DNA of 64,000 bases, from positions 434,001 through 498,000 of the forward strand of contig NZ_VIKR01000001.1 in the NCBI RefSeq assembly GCF_007004765.1, given 5' to 3'. How positions within the stretch are numbered: the first letter of the stretch is position 1; each line of letters opens with the position of its first letter. The DNA is from Aliikangiella marina (lineage in GTDB: Bacteria > Pseudomonadota > Gammaproteobacteria > Enterobacterales > Kangiellaceae). Both the position numbers and the translations under genes were made by a program. The notes beneath the pieces were generated by a model. The model was not told the origin of the DNA, did not search any database, and saw only the letters and a list, made by a program, of their open reading frames with translations. Shown here in pieces: positions 1-8,582 of the stretch.

Positions 1-3000
1 GATCTATCTTTAAACTATTGATTGGGAACTGTTTCAGATAACTAAGTGAGGAGTAACCGGTACCAAAATCATCGAGTGATAGTCTTACGCCGATCTCTCT
101 AAGTCGGCCGAGCATATCGGTTGTAAAACTCATATTATCCATTAGCGTCCCTTCGGTTATTTCAAGCTCTATGCAACGAGGATCTATTTGATATCGGTCT
201 AAGATGCGTTTCACCTTTAGCGGTAAATGATTGTCTCTAAACTGGAGCGCTGATAAATTGATAGCGATGTTTGTGGTGATGCCCAATTCGTCTTGCCATT
301 GCTTGATTTGTTGACAAACGACGTTGAGCACCATTTCGCCGATGGGGATAATTAATCCCGTTTCTTCTGCGACGGGAATAAACTCGAGCGGCGGTATCCA
401 TCCGTGTTGGGGGTGATGCCACCTTAACAATGCTTCAAACCCAGAGATTTTATTGGCCTTAATATCAAACTTTGGTTGGTAGTGAACGATTAACTGATGA
501 CTATCTAGCGCGTTTCTGAGTTGGTTTTCGAGGCGAATTCTTTTAGTCACTCTTTCATTCATTTCTTGAGTGAAAAACTTGAAATTATTTTTCCCTTTAT
601 GTTTAGCGTGATACATCGCGGTGTCAGCTTGTCGGAGTAAAGTATCCACATCATTGCCATCTTGTGGAGACATCGCAATCCCGATACTTGGACTGATTGC
701 GACTTCGTTTTCGCTGAGTTTGTAAGGCGTAGCAATATCATTCAATATTTTTTCTGCGACGTTAATAACTTGGTCGATAGTATCGACATTAAATAATGCG
801 ACAGTAAATTCATCGCCGCCAAGGCGAGCAACAGAATCGCTCTGTCTAACGCAATTTTTAAGGCGCTGTGAGACTGCGACCAACAACTCGTCGCCAAAAT
901 TATGACCTAATGAATCATTCACATTTTTAAAGTTGTCGAGATCGATAAATAAAATTGCGACGCTTAAATTCTGCTGTTCTGCAGTTTTTAGGCCTCGTTC
1001 TATTTGTTGATAGAGTAAGGTTCGGTTAGGAAGCGAGGTGAGGTTGTCGTAATTAGCCAACCGTCTCAATTCTGATTCAGCTTGCTTTCGATAACGAATA
1101 TCGGTCATTGTGGCGATAAAATATTTGTTGCTATATTCTTCGTTTTCAACGGCAGCAACTCTGAGTTCGACAGGAACATTGGCCCCTTGAGTTCTCCGGA
1201 TCCATGCTTCACCCTGATAGTGATTATGTTGCGCAACGATCGCTGTCATTTTATTAAAAAAAGCTTGGCTGTTTTCGCCTTTATCGCTCTCTGAAAAAAA
1301 GCTAACATCAAGCGGTTTACCAATTACGCGATTATCGAGACCTGTGATATTGGTAAACGCTCGATTTATTGCACATATATTCAAACCTTCATTAAATATA
1401 ATTGCGCCATCGGTAGAGCTTTGAAATGCCGATGCGATGAGCCGGTTGTTCTCTTCAGCTTGCTTGATACTTGTAATGTTTCGTGTCGTACCGCTCAGTT
1501 TCAGCGGCTTGCCAAATTCATCTTTTTCAGTGACTCGCGCTTTATCGAGCAGCCAAACCCAGTTTCCTTCGATGTCTTTATGGCGATAAATTGATTCAAT
1601 ATGATCGGTATTTTGATGAAGGATCTTTTGAATATCGGTGACAAAAGAATCAATGTCATTGGGGTGAATGTACTTCTCTAGGTCATTTCGTTTTCCACTA
1701 AAGGTCGCAGAGCGGTTTTCTAAATGATCAAAGGTATTTCTTCTCGATATCTTTTGTTCAATGATATTCCATTCCCACATCTCATCACCACTACCCCAGA
1801 GAGCTTGAGTTAGTCTATTTCTGCTTTTCTCTAGTGCTTTTTGGGCTAGCAGTTCCCGACGAATGAAGACAAATACAATCGCCAATACGCCGAGAGCGAC
1901 CATGGAGTAAATCGCAAAAGCCCACCAGGTTAACCATGGCTTAGGCTCAATAACAAATTGTAATTTTGTCGTGTTGTCACTCCAAGTCATATCACGATTG
2001 GTTCCTCTAAGCTCGAGTTGATACTCGCCAGCTTTTAAGTTTGTGAAAGTAACTTCCCGATCGCTACCGAGATTTATCCAACGATCGCTCAAGCCGTTTA
2101 GACGGTAGGCGTATTGATGATTCCAAGGTCGGACATAGTCGAGAGAAGAAAATTTGATTTTGATAACACTGTCGGTGTACTTAAATTGCCATTGTGTGAG
2201 TCTATTGATCGGTTTGTCACTTTCGATTGATCTGAATCGATAAGCTTCAGAACTTTCTTGCGCAGAAGGAATTTCAATATCAGTGATCACTAAAGGCGGT
2301 GCAAAGTTCGATTTTTTTATTGATTCCGGTTTAAATCTGATGACACCGCGACTGCTACCAAAGTTTAAGAAGCCTTGTGTATCTAGAAACTGGGTATTCT
2401 CGTGAAAGTTAATATCATTTTTTAGGAATCGCTTACCATAATCGGTGAGCTGATCTTTTAGAATATCGAGTTTGAACAATCCGTTTCCGGAGGTAAACCA
2501 GATATTTTCCTCATTGTATGGGTAAACTGAAAGAAAATTAATTTCGCCGATGTTTTTATGACTTTCCAGTAATGAGTAACGAGTTGTTGCCTCGCCATCG
2601 AGTGACAGTTCGAGTAACAGTAATCCTTGGCCATAAGTTGCTACCCAAAAGAGGTTATCCTGATAAGGAACAATTGCATAGATCCATATTTTCTCGACGG
2701 TTTTTCCTAAGTTTTGAAATGTCGCGCGCTTTATTGATTTAGTCGCTCGGTTTAAGAAATAAAGCCCATTAGAGGTGCTCAACCATAAATTATTGTTTTG
2801 ATCACTGGAGATACTGGTAAATTCGAAATTGAACCCTTTACCAATTTCCTGCCTGACTAATTCGGTGTGATCTTCAAGAAGTCTGAGGTCTTGATTAACC
2901 CGCAGTAATTTGCCATTAGTACTGGTAACCCACAAAGTATCATTGGGCGCTTTAGCGAGACCCCAGATAGGCTCCGAAAGAGACTTTAATAAGTGATTTC

Positions 3001-4354
3001 CCGGTTGCTTTTGGTCCGCCAAAATTTCGCTCGCATAGGTGAGTTTTTTATCGGCGATATTAAACCATGCCAATCCATATTCCGTTCCAATCCAAAAGTG
3101 TTGGTCGCTTGTTTTTAAGATCGTCCATATCGGTGCTTGTTGCTTGGGGTCTTGACCATATTTGCCCGTGTAGTAAGAAGTGATTTTTCGGTTACTTTTG
3201 TCGAGTCGATTAAGGCCTTCGCCTGTGCCAATCCACAAAGCATCTTGAGTTTCCTCAAATGACCAAACTTGACGACCACTTAAAGAGTGCTTATCGCCTG
3301 GGATGGGCCTCAGGTTTTCAATGGTCTGTTCCGGATTAAAATAAGCCAGACCATCGAATGTGGTGACCCACATGGTTCCAGAATTATCGAGCAAAAGGCT
3401 GGTAACCTGATCATGCGGAATGGTTCTATCATCCGAAAGTTGATGATTTAAGTGTTTAACTTGATGAGTGTTCGGGTCAATAATGTTGATGCCACTGCTC
3501 CAAGTAGAAACCCAAATCTTGCCCTCATGGTCAAGTGCAATGTGCCAGGTTGCGTCAGTTGTCAGTGCCTGTTGATTATCAGAATCAGCAGTAAAATGTT
3601 TTGCCGTTTTAGTTTTTGGGTCGTAAGCCAGTACGCCATTTTCATAAGTTGTTAGCCATAAAGTGCCATGCTTATCAAATACATGAGCCGAGTAACCGAA
3701 ACGGTCGGGGAGCGCTTCTAATTCGAGTTTAGAGAAAGACTGCGTTTTGAAATCAAAATTTAAAATGCCTTGGCTAGTACCGATCCAGTAATTGTCATTG
3801 GGTTGTTCAATCACAAAACTAACAGTGTTGTTTTTACTATTTTGGGCGCTAATCGGCGCAGGTCTGAAGCGTTGAAAGGTGTCTGATTGACTATTGTAAA
3901 GACTCAAGCCCTTGTTGGTACCCATCCACAATCGTTCTTTCGAATCTTCAGTCATGAAATAGACTTGGTTACCGCTAATTGATGATTGGTTGGATTCGTC
4001 ATAGGGATATTGCTTAAACTCACGCTCGTTGGGTTTCAGCCTGCTGAGACCATCCGATGTCCCAACCCAAAGTCGATTTTGCCTATCTTCATATAAAGTG
4101 AGTACCCAGTCATCAGCGAGGGTTGAGGGCGTATTGGGAGCAGAGTTAAAGTTTGTGAATTCATAGCCATCGTATCTGACTAGCCCCTCTGCAGTGGCTA
4201 TCCAGATCATGCCGTCGCGGCGTTGGATAATATGATTAACGTAGTTGGAACGAAGTCCATTTTCGGAGTTGACATGCTGAAAATAGATAGGAGAGTCAGC
4301 TAAAAGCGGCTGACTGGCTAGAAAAAAGCATACGATTAAAGCATTTCTTAGCAC
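1..4354 (-). CDS. Propeller-PAS-GGDEF-EAL signalling protein (3' end outside window)
   Basis: The reading frame is open from a GTG at 4354 to the left edge (about 1451 residues), so the gene is partial. An N-terminal signal-like segment is followed by many WIGT/LWVGT-type blades of the two-component-regulator propeller family (about residues 25-690), a Y_Y_Y-like domain near 750, and a transmembrane helix near 806-830. Two PAS-like regions (about 845-960 and 965-1090) come next, then GGDEF (intact RLGGDEF near 1175) and EAL (GFEALLRW near 1305, DDFGTGYSS near 1421). It is expected to make and/or break cyclic di-GMP at the inner membrane in response to a periplasmic cue. Both catalytic signatures look intact, but the end of EAL lies outside the window. 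No ATG is available between the upstream in-frame stop and the signal segment; AGG lies about 9 nt before the GTG. Confidence 0.93.
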   Translation of the reverse strand, partial: MLRNALIVCFFLASQPLLADSPIYFQHVNSENGLRSNYVNHIIQRRDGMIWIATAEGLVRYDGYEFTNFNSAPNTPSTLADDWVLTLYEDRQNRLWVGTSDGLSRLKPNEREFKQYPYDESNQSSISGNQVYFMTEDSKERLWMGTNKGLSLYNSQSDTFQRFRPAPISAQNSKNNTVSFVIEQPNDNYWIGTSQGILNFDFKTQSFSKLELEALPDRFGYSAHVFDKHGTLWLTTYENGVLAYDPKTKTAKHFTADSDNQQALTTDATWHIALDHEGKIWVSTWSSGINIIDPNTHQVKHLNHQLSDDRTIPHDQVTSLLLDNSGTMWVTTFDGLAYFNPEQTIENLRPIPGDKHSLSGRQVWSFEETQDALWIGTGEGLNRLDKSNRKITSYYTGKYGQDPKQQAPIWTILKTSDQHFWIGTEYGLAWFNIADKKLTYASEILADQKQPGNHLLKSLSEPIWGLAKAPNDTLWVTSTNGKLLRVNQDLRLLEDHTELVRQEIGKGFNFEFTSISSDQNNNLWLSTSNGLYFLNRATKSIKRATFQNLGKTVEKIWIYAIVPYQDNLFWVATYGQGLLLLELSLDGEATTRYSLLESHKNIGEINFLSVYPYNEENIWFTSGNGLFKLDILKDQLTDYGKRFLKNDINFHENTQFLDTQGFLNFGSSRGVIRFKPESIKKSNFAPPLVITDIEIPSAQESSEAYRFRSIESDKPINRLTQWQFKYTDSVIKIKFSSLDYVRPWNHQYAYRLNGLSDRWINLGSDREVTFTNLKAGEYQLELRGTNRDMTWSDNTTKLQFVIEPKPWLTWWAFAIYSMVALGVLAIVFVFIRRELLAQKALEKSRNRLTQALWGSGDEMWEWNIIEQKISRRNTFDHLENRSATFSGKRNDLEKYIHPNDIDSFVTDIQKILHQNTDHIESIYRHKDIEGNWVWLLDKARVTEKDEFGKPLKLSGTTRNITSIKQAEENNRLIASAFQSSTDGAIIFNEGLNICAINRAFTNITGLDNRVIGKPLDVSFFSESDKGENSQAFFNKMTAIVAQHNHYQGEAWIRRTQGANVPVELRVAAVENEEYSNKYFIATMTDIRYRKQAESELRRLANYDNLTSLPNRTLLYQQIERGLKTAEQQNLSVAILFIDLDNFKNVNDSLGHNFGDELLVAVSQRLKNCVRQSDSVARLGGDEFTVALFNVDTIDQVINVAEKILNDIATPYKLSENEVAISPSIGIAMSPQDGNDVDTLLRQADTAMYHAKHKGKNNFKFFTQEMNERVTKRIRLENQLRNALDSHQLIVHYQPKFDIKANKISGFEALLRWHHPQHGWIPPLEFIPVAEETGLIIPIGEMVLNVVCQQIKQWQDELGITTNIAINLSALQFRDNHLPLKVKRILDRYQIDPRCIELEITEGTLMDNMSFTTDMLGRLREIGVRLSLDDFGTGYSSLSYLKQFPINSLKID

Positions 4355-4791
4355 TAAACTAAACCTAACTAATTGATTTTATTCTATTATGTTCGATTGC
4401 ATTGATTGTAATCTCGTTATGAGATTAGCGTTTTGAAGCGATTTCTTCAAGTAAAATTGTTTATAAAATAGTCAGCTGGGACGCAAGGCTTCTGCAAAAT
4501 TGACGGATCCTAAATGAGTGTTTCCCAATCGATTATTACTAAGTATAGATAATTCTTGGTGGAATGTTTGTAAATCATAATTGAGTCTGAAGCGAGTTTG
4601 AAAATTGAAAATATTGAGTCAAATGGTCGATTCTTATCTAACTCAAATCAAACACATTAGAATAAACAAATGAAAACAATTCCGTCGAAATTACCTGATT
4701 GAAATCGAAACGTTGTACTAGCGATGACTTGTTGTATTCGATGTGACTAGAACTATTTATTGACTATTTACGTTTGTTCTCTCGACGAAAC
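4355..4791. other. Intergenic region between divergent genes
   Basis: About 440 AT-rich bases separate the divergent GGDEF/EAL and M14 genes. Apart from the inverted repeat at 4409-4427 I see no gene, RNA or clear promoter hexamers. A TTG at 4774 is an alternative start for the gene to the right. Confidence 0.4.
4409..4427. promoter_or_regulatory. Inverted repeat, possible operator
   Basis: TAATCTC-GTTAT-GAGATTA is a perfect 7-bp inverted repeat with a 5-nt centre, about 55 bp before the GTG of the GGDEF/EAL gene, in the divergent intergenic region. It could be an operator or a small hairpin. No regulator can be assigned. Confidence 0.3.
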
Positions 4792-5751
4792 ATGTTAACG
4801 TTGCAAACTCGAATTTTAAATCAAATATTTGGCAAGTTTTTAATGGCTGACACGAATCATTCAACGGGTAAAAAATGGGGACAAACAGAGAAGGCTCAAT
4901 GGCTCTCTGAACAATCAGTTAAAAGGTCGTATCACCAAGAAGTGATGCTTCAAGTCGAAGCATTAAGCGCTAAGTTTGAAGTCGTTAACTATGGTGCTTT
5001 ATCTTATGATGCTGAAAGATACCCGTTATTTATTTTGAAAAATTTCAATTGGGAAGACAGTAACCCAACCATTCTAATAACAGGTGGTGTTCATGGATAT
5101 GAGACTAGTGGCGTGCAAGGCGCGTTAAAGTTTTTAGCAACCAAAGCAGAAGATTACACGAATTTTTTTAATTTTATTGTTGCACCTTGCGTAAGTCCCT
5201 GGGGATACGAAACGATCAATCGATGGAATCCGTTGACACTTGATCCCAACCGCTCATTTTACCCCGAAAGTCCCGCCGAAGAGGCGGCTTCATTAATGCG
5301 CGCAGTTGCAAAAACGAACGCTAAGATTTTTGCACACTTTGATCTTCATGAGACAACGGATACTGATAATACTGTTTTTCGCCCGGCGCTTGCTGCTCGC
5401 GATGGGGTCACCCAAGATAACTGGAATATCCCCGATGGTTTTTACACCGTTGGCGATGCTGAAAACCCACAAGAGGCTTTCCAAGGGGCAATAATTGACT
5501 CTGTTCGACAAGTCACTCACATTGCTCCTGCGGATGAAAACGGGCAGCTGATCGGTGTTGATATCACTCAGGAAGGGGTTATTAATTATCCCGTAAAATC
5601 CATTTTTTTATGTACTGGTTTTTCAGATGCCGAGTATTGCACAACAACCGAGGTTTATCCCGATAGTCCGCTAGTGAATGATGAAGATTGTAAAAATGCA
5701 CAAGTAGCAGCGGTAGTGGGAGGACTTGATTATTTGTTATCGATACGGTGA
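4792..5751 (+). CDS. M14-family zinc carboxypeptidase-like protein
   Basis: The roughly 319-residue protein looks like an M14 metallocarboxypeptidase or succinylglutamate-desuccinylase-like enzyme. Residues of the zinc site are visible in GGVHGYETSG (His and Glu) and in the later FDLHETTDTD, and NRWNPLTLDPNRSFYP resembles the substrate-binding Asn-Arg loop. It would hydrolyse a C-terminal amino acid or an N-acyl amino acid; the substrate cannot be read from sequence. No signal peptide is obvious, so a cytoplasmic place is likely. The start is uncertain: TTG 4774, ATG 4792 and ATG 4843 are all in frame and none has a strong Shine-Dalgarno. It stands alone, convergent with the next gene 20 bp away. 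Confidence 0.8.
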   Translation: MLTLQTRILNQIFGKFLMADTNHSTGKKWGQTEKAQWLSEQSVKRSYHQEVMLQVEALSAKFEVVNYGALSYDAERYPLFILKNFNWEDSNPTILITGGVHGYETSGVQGALKFLATKAEDYTNFFNFIVAPCVSPWGYETINRWNPLTLDPNRSFYPESPAEEAASLMRAVAKTNAKIFAHFDLHETTDTDNTVFRPALAARDGVTQDNWNIPDGFYTVGDAENPQEAFQGAIIDSVRQVTHIAPADENGQLIGVDITQEGVINYPVKSIFLCTGFSDAEYCTTTEVYPDSPLVNDEDCKNAQVAAVVGGLDYLLSIR

Positions 5752-5771
5752 TTGCGATTGGCCATAACGAG

Positions 5772-6338
5772 TTAACACGCGCCGATAAAGCGAAAGTCCA
5801 ACTGGAATCGACCCGGATTTTTATCGCCCAGTAAGAAGCCGACTTGGCGAATATTATCAGCTGAAAGAACTGGGGCGCCTTTAATCAGTCGGCCTCTAAA
5901 TTGCGGTACAAAATTAGCCAGTTGAAAGCTGAAAGATTGCCATTGGTTTTGCTGAGTCTGAAACGACTGAACGTATGCATAGCCATCAAAATTGCGGTCG
6001 CTTCTCAAACGAAACTGATATTCTCGCCCGTCTCCACGTACTTCGATACACACTTTCTCAGCGTCGCCAAAATATCCCGCTGGAGTATGGCTGCGGGTAC
6101 TCGCAAAGCCACCGTTGTTCTCTAGTGACAAATTGCCAGTAAAACGCATAAAGGCGTCTTGTTTGCTCACCAATAATTCACTGGCTGAACGTCCACCCAT
6201 AACGGTATCGTTAACTATCCACCACTCTGCAGCATCATGGTTGAGCCAGTTTTTACTAGTTAAATTGGAAGACATGAAGACTCCGCAGAGAAACAGCACC
6301 CAAATGGAAGTTAGTTTCGATTTGATAAGATAATTCAT
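5772..6338 (-). CDS. CIA30-family exported protein
   Basis: This 188-residue protein has a hydrophobic N-terminus (residues 8-25) and then the hallmark of the CIA30 family (complex I intermediate-associated protein 30, galactose-binding-like fold): WWIVNDTVMGGRSASE, then NNGGFAS and a DGREYQFRLRSD segment. Bacterial members are single-domain proteins of about this length with no assigned biochemical role; a link to complex I is known only for the eukaryotic relative. The leader suggests export or membrane attachment. It is monocistronic and convergent with the M14 gene. Confidence 0.82.
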   Translation of the reverse strand: MNYLIKSKLTSIWVLFLCGVFMSSNLTSKNWLNHDAAEWWIVNDTVMGGRSASELLVSKQDAFMRFTGNLSLENNGGFASTRSHTPAGYFGDAEKVCIEVRGDGREYQFRLRSDRNFDGYAYVQSFQTQQNQWQSFSFQLANFVPQFRGRLIKGAPVLSADNIRQVGFLLGDKNPGRFQLDFRFIGAC

Positions 6339-6561
6339 GAGCGCTAATAAAGTTGTATAAGATACTATAAAGTTACGAGCGCTTACTGGTTTTAGATCTG
6401 GTTGGCTAGGTAAGGTATTATTCTTTGGTTTTCAATGTCGTTTCTCAATCTCGGTTGGCTTGGAAGACGAGTGTTGGGGCAATTCAACTTTTGGAATTTT
6501 TAACGGATATCATTATTCATCCCATGTTAGGTGAAAACTGTCTCAATAAACTCAGCTAGGC

Positions 6562-7218
6562 TCAATAGCCAACTGGTAAATGACCCGTTTTTACCCAAAT
6601 AATGGTTTCTTCATCGACATAAGGGAAATGCTCGCTCATGTGCGGGCTGCGAATCCACGTATGGGATGGGTATTCGCCATGTTCATCTTTAAAAGTACCA
6701 CTGAGAACAAGAATTTCTTCGCCACCGAAATGCCGGTGGGGTTGAAATTTTTCACCGGGCGGCCATTTTACCAGTGCTACATGCTCATGTTTGAATTCGT
6801 GTAATGGCATCACCTCAAGGCCGCCAATACCTGGGTGCCAAGCTTGCGTATTGGTATTGATTCTGACACTGTCTAAATCTTGAGAATCAAACTGGTTTAA
6901 TTTGACGAAAATAACACAACCTTGGTCGCTATAGGGAGCGTGTTTGCTGCCGGGGGGATTTCGAAGGTAAGTGCCTGGGCCGTAATCACCAGTTTCATCC
7001 GAGAAAGTGCCTTGGATAACAAAGATTTCTTCGCCTTTAGGGTGCGGGTGCTCGGGAAATTTCGCGCCCGGTTTGTAAGTTACAATACTGGTTGTATGTC
7101 CAGACTCCTTCGCTTCTCGTTCCAACGGCTTTCTCAGAACATTGGCAGATGGACTACTAACCCAGTCCATCTCTTCGGTTCTAATCACTAATTTCTCATT
7201 GAAATCCATATTTAACAT
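6562..7218 (-). CDS. Double cupin protein, ChrR-cupin type
   Basis: Two cupin domains lie in tandem in 218 residues. Each has the metal-binding signature: HPHPKGEEIFVIQG in the first half and HRHFGGEEILVLSG in the second. The arrangement resembles the cupin part of ChrR-type anti-sigma factors, but the zinc-binding N-terminal anti-sigma domain is absent and no sigma factor gene is adjacent. It is therefore more likely a stand-alone metal-dependent cupin, perhaps a dioxygenase or sensor. A second in-frame ATG three codons downstream is an equally good start. It is followed by the DUF533 gene boundary 61 bp away on the same strand. Confidence 0.8.
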   Translation of the reverse strand: MLNMDFNEKLVIRTEEMDWVSSPSANVLRKPLEREAKESGHTTSIVTYKPGAKFPEHPHPKGEEIFVIQGTFSDETGDYGPGTYLRNPPGSKHAPYSDQGCVIFVKLNQFDSQDLDSVRINTNTQAWHPGIGGLEVMPLHEFKHEHVALVKWPPGEKFQPHRHFGGEEILVLSGTFKDEHGEYPSHTWIRSPHMSEHFPYVDEETIIWVKTGHLPVGY

Positions 7219-7279
7219 GACAAAACGTTTCTCTGTTAATTGTTTAAGCTGACTCGACTATTGACCAACATAACTTCGT

Positions 7280-7966
7280 CTAGCTATTGCTAATTTGATT
7301 GTGCACCGCTTGAACTAATGGAGGCGGTAATTGCAAACCGGCGGCGAGTTTTTGCAAATATTCTCTCCCTTGCGCTTGGTCTTCATCGATTGCAAGAACG
7401 GACGCGGTATATACTTCCATCGCTAACTCAGGAGTATTGGACTCTGCGATCACTTGGTTCAAAGACATAGGAGCGCTAATTTCGTTAAACACTAAAGCTC
7501 GATCTTCGTTAGACAATCCCATTGAGTCTGCTTTATTTGCGATATTTTGATATTCAGATGGGTCGAGGTGTCCATCTGACATAGCCGCCGCAACCATGGT
7601 TTTAAGAATATATATCGATTGTTCTTGCGGTTTGGTTTCGTCGAGATTTTCAAATTGTTGTTCATTCAAGCCGGTCCAATACGCGAGTTGGTTGCTCTGC
7701 TGGTTTCCGTTTTGATTATTATTGACTGAGTCTGTTGGTATTCCAGACTGCGGGTTAGATTGATTTTGGTTGTATTGTTTGTAGGCATTCCAGGCTAATG
7801 CGCCGACTGCGGCAAGCCCTCCGTACTTGATGAGCTTTTTGGCACCTTTACGACCTTTTTTACTGGTTAAGGCGCCAGAGACCGCGCCGCCAGCTAGGCC
7901 ACCTAAGAACCCTTTAGAAACGTCGCTCGAAGACAAGCCATTGAGTATTTTCTTAAAATCAACCAC
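7280..7966 (-). CDS. DUF533 / TerB-like protein, copy 1
   Basis: The 228-residue protein has a Gly/Ala-rich hydrophobic segment (about 20-65: GGLAGGAVSGALTSKKG and a YGGLAAVGALAW helix), a Gln/Asn-rich linker (about 66-95), and a C-terminal all-helical TerB-like domain (KTMVAAAMSDGHLDPSEYQ..., about 118-225). This is the DUF533 architecture: a membrane-associated protein with a cytoplasmic TerB-like fold that has acidic, possibly metal-binding residues. Function is unknown in the family. A paralogue lies at 51637-52386. Its start is preceded by AAGGAG-like purines in the minus sense (tctttttcgctcc on the plus strand). Confidence 0.85.
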   Translation of the reverse strand: MVDFKKILNGLSSSDVSKGFLGGLAGGAVSGALTSKKGRKGAKKLIKYGGLAAVGALAWNAYKQYNQNQSNPQSGIPTDSVNNNQNGNQQSNQLAYWTGLNEQQFENLDETKPQEQSIYILKTMVAAAMSDGHLDPSEYQNIANKADSMGLSNEDRALVFNEISAPMSLNQVIAESNTPELAMEVYTASVLAIDEDQAQGREYLQKLAAGLQLPPPLVQAVHNQISNS

Positions 7967-8582
7967 GTATCGCTCCTTTTTCTCTGCGTAATTATGCTAA
8001 ATGAATTTTGAAGATTGCTCTGTTAACAAAGTCTGTAGATAACAAATCGTTTAAGTAACGAATAGCTAACCGTTCTATTTCTCAATTGTTGGAGCAAACT
8101 GAACGTGCCGCCCTCAGAATGCCAACTGCCCAAGCGTCGCACAAGTTCAAATCTTAAGGAATTGTTTCAGTATTGAATGATTAAACAACATTATTGAAAA
8201 TTACAATAACGAGATGCAGCGTTGATGACAGTCAAAGTCGATTAATCTTTTGTTGCGAGGATAAAAGTAAGCGCTTAGGATAAAGCAGTTAGTTAATTCG
8301 GCAGACATTGTTGCAAGCTTGTATTAATGCATTTAGTTTTAATGCGTGCAGTTTTGGTGCGGTTGATTGCTGTGCGAATGATTGCTGTGCGAATGATTGT
8401 AGTTCGGATGATTTTAGTTCGAATGATTGTAGTTTGGACGAGTGTAGTTCGGATGATTGCATTGCAGTTGATTGTATTCAGTACAGTTGTAGTACGGACA
8501 AAAACAATACATTGCAATTTGATTGAAAATAACGCGCAACTTTGTTGATAAAAATAATCAAAAAACGATAAAGGAACCTTGG
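7967..8582. other. Long intergenic region with tandem repeat
   Basis: About 616 bp separates the divergent DUF533 and amidohydrolase genes. The right half contains the 15-bp tandem repeat listed separately. The left half (7967-8300) shows no gene or RNA that I can support. Confidence 0.4.
8357..8506. repeat. Degenerate 15-bp tandem repeat, ten units
   Basis: Ten contiguous 15-bp units can be aligned from 8357 to 8506, with consensus close to GTTCGAATGATTGTA. The first seven are close (for example GTGCGAATGATTGCT, GTTCGGATGATTTTA) and the last three are decayed. Because 15 is a multiple of three, several frames stay open through the array: one plus frame would give a Cys/Asp/Ser five-residue repeat and the minus frame an Ile-Arg-Thr repeat. 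I treat these as by-products of the repeat. It lies 77 bp upstream of the amidohydrolase start. Confidence 0.8.

Noticed and set aside
8293-8517. Open frames on both strands through the 15-bp repeat
   Set aside because: A repeat whose period is a multiple of three keeps frames open automatically; none has a good Shine-Dalgarno or a recognisable fold. Kept as a finding only for the repeat itself.
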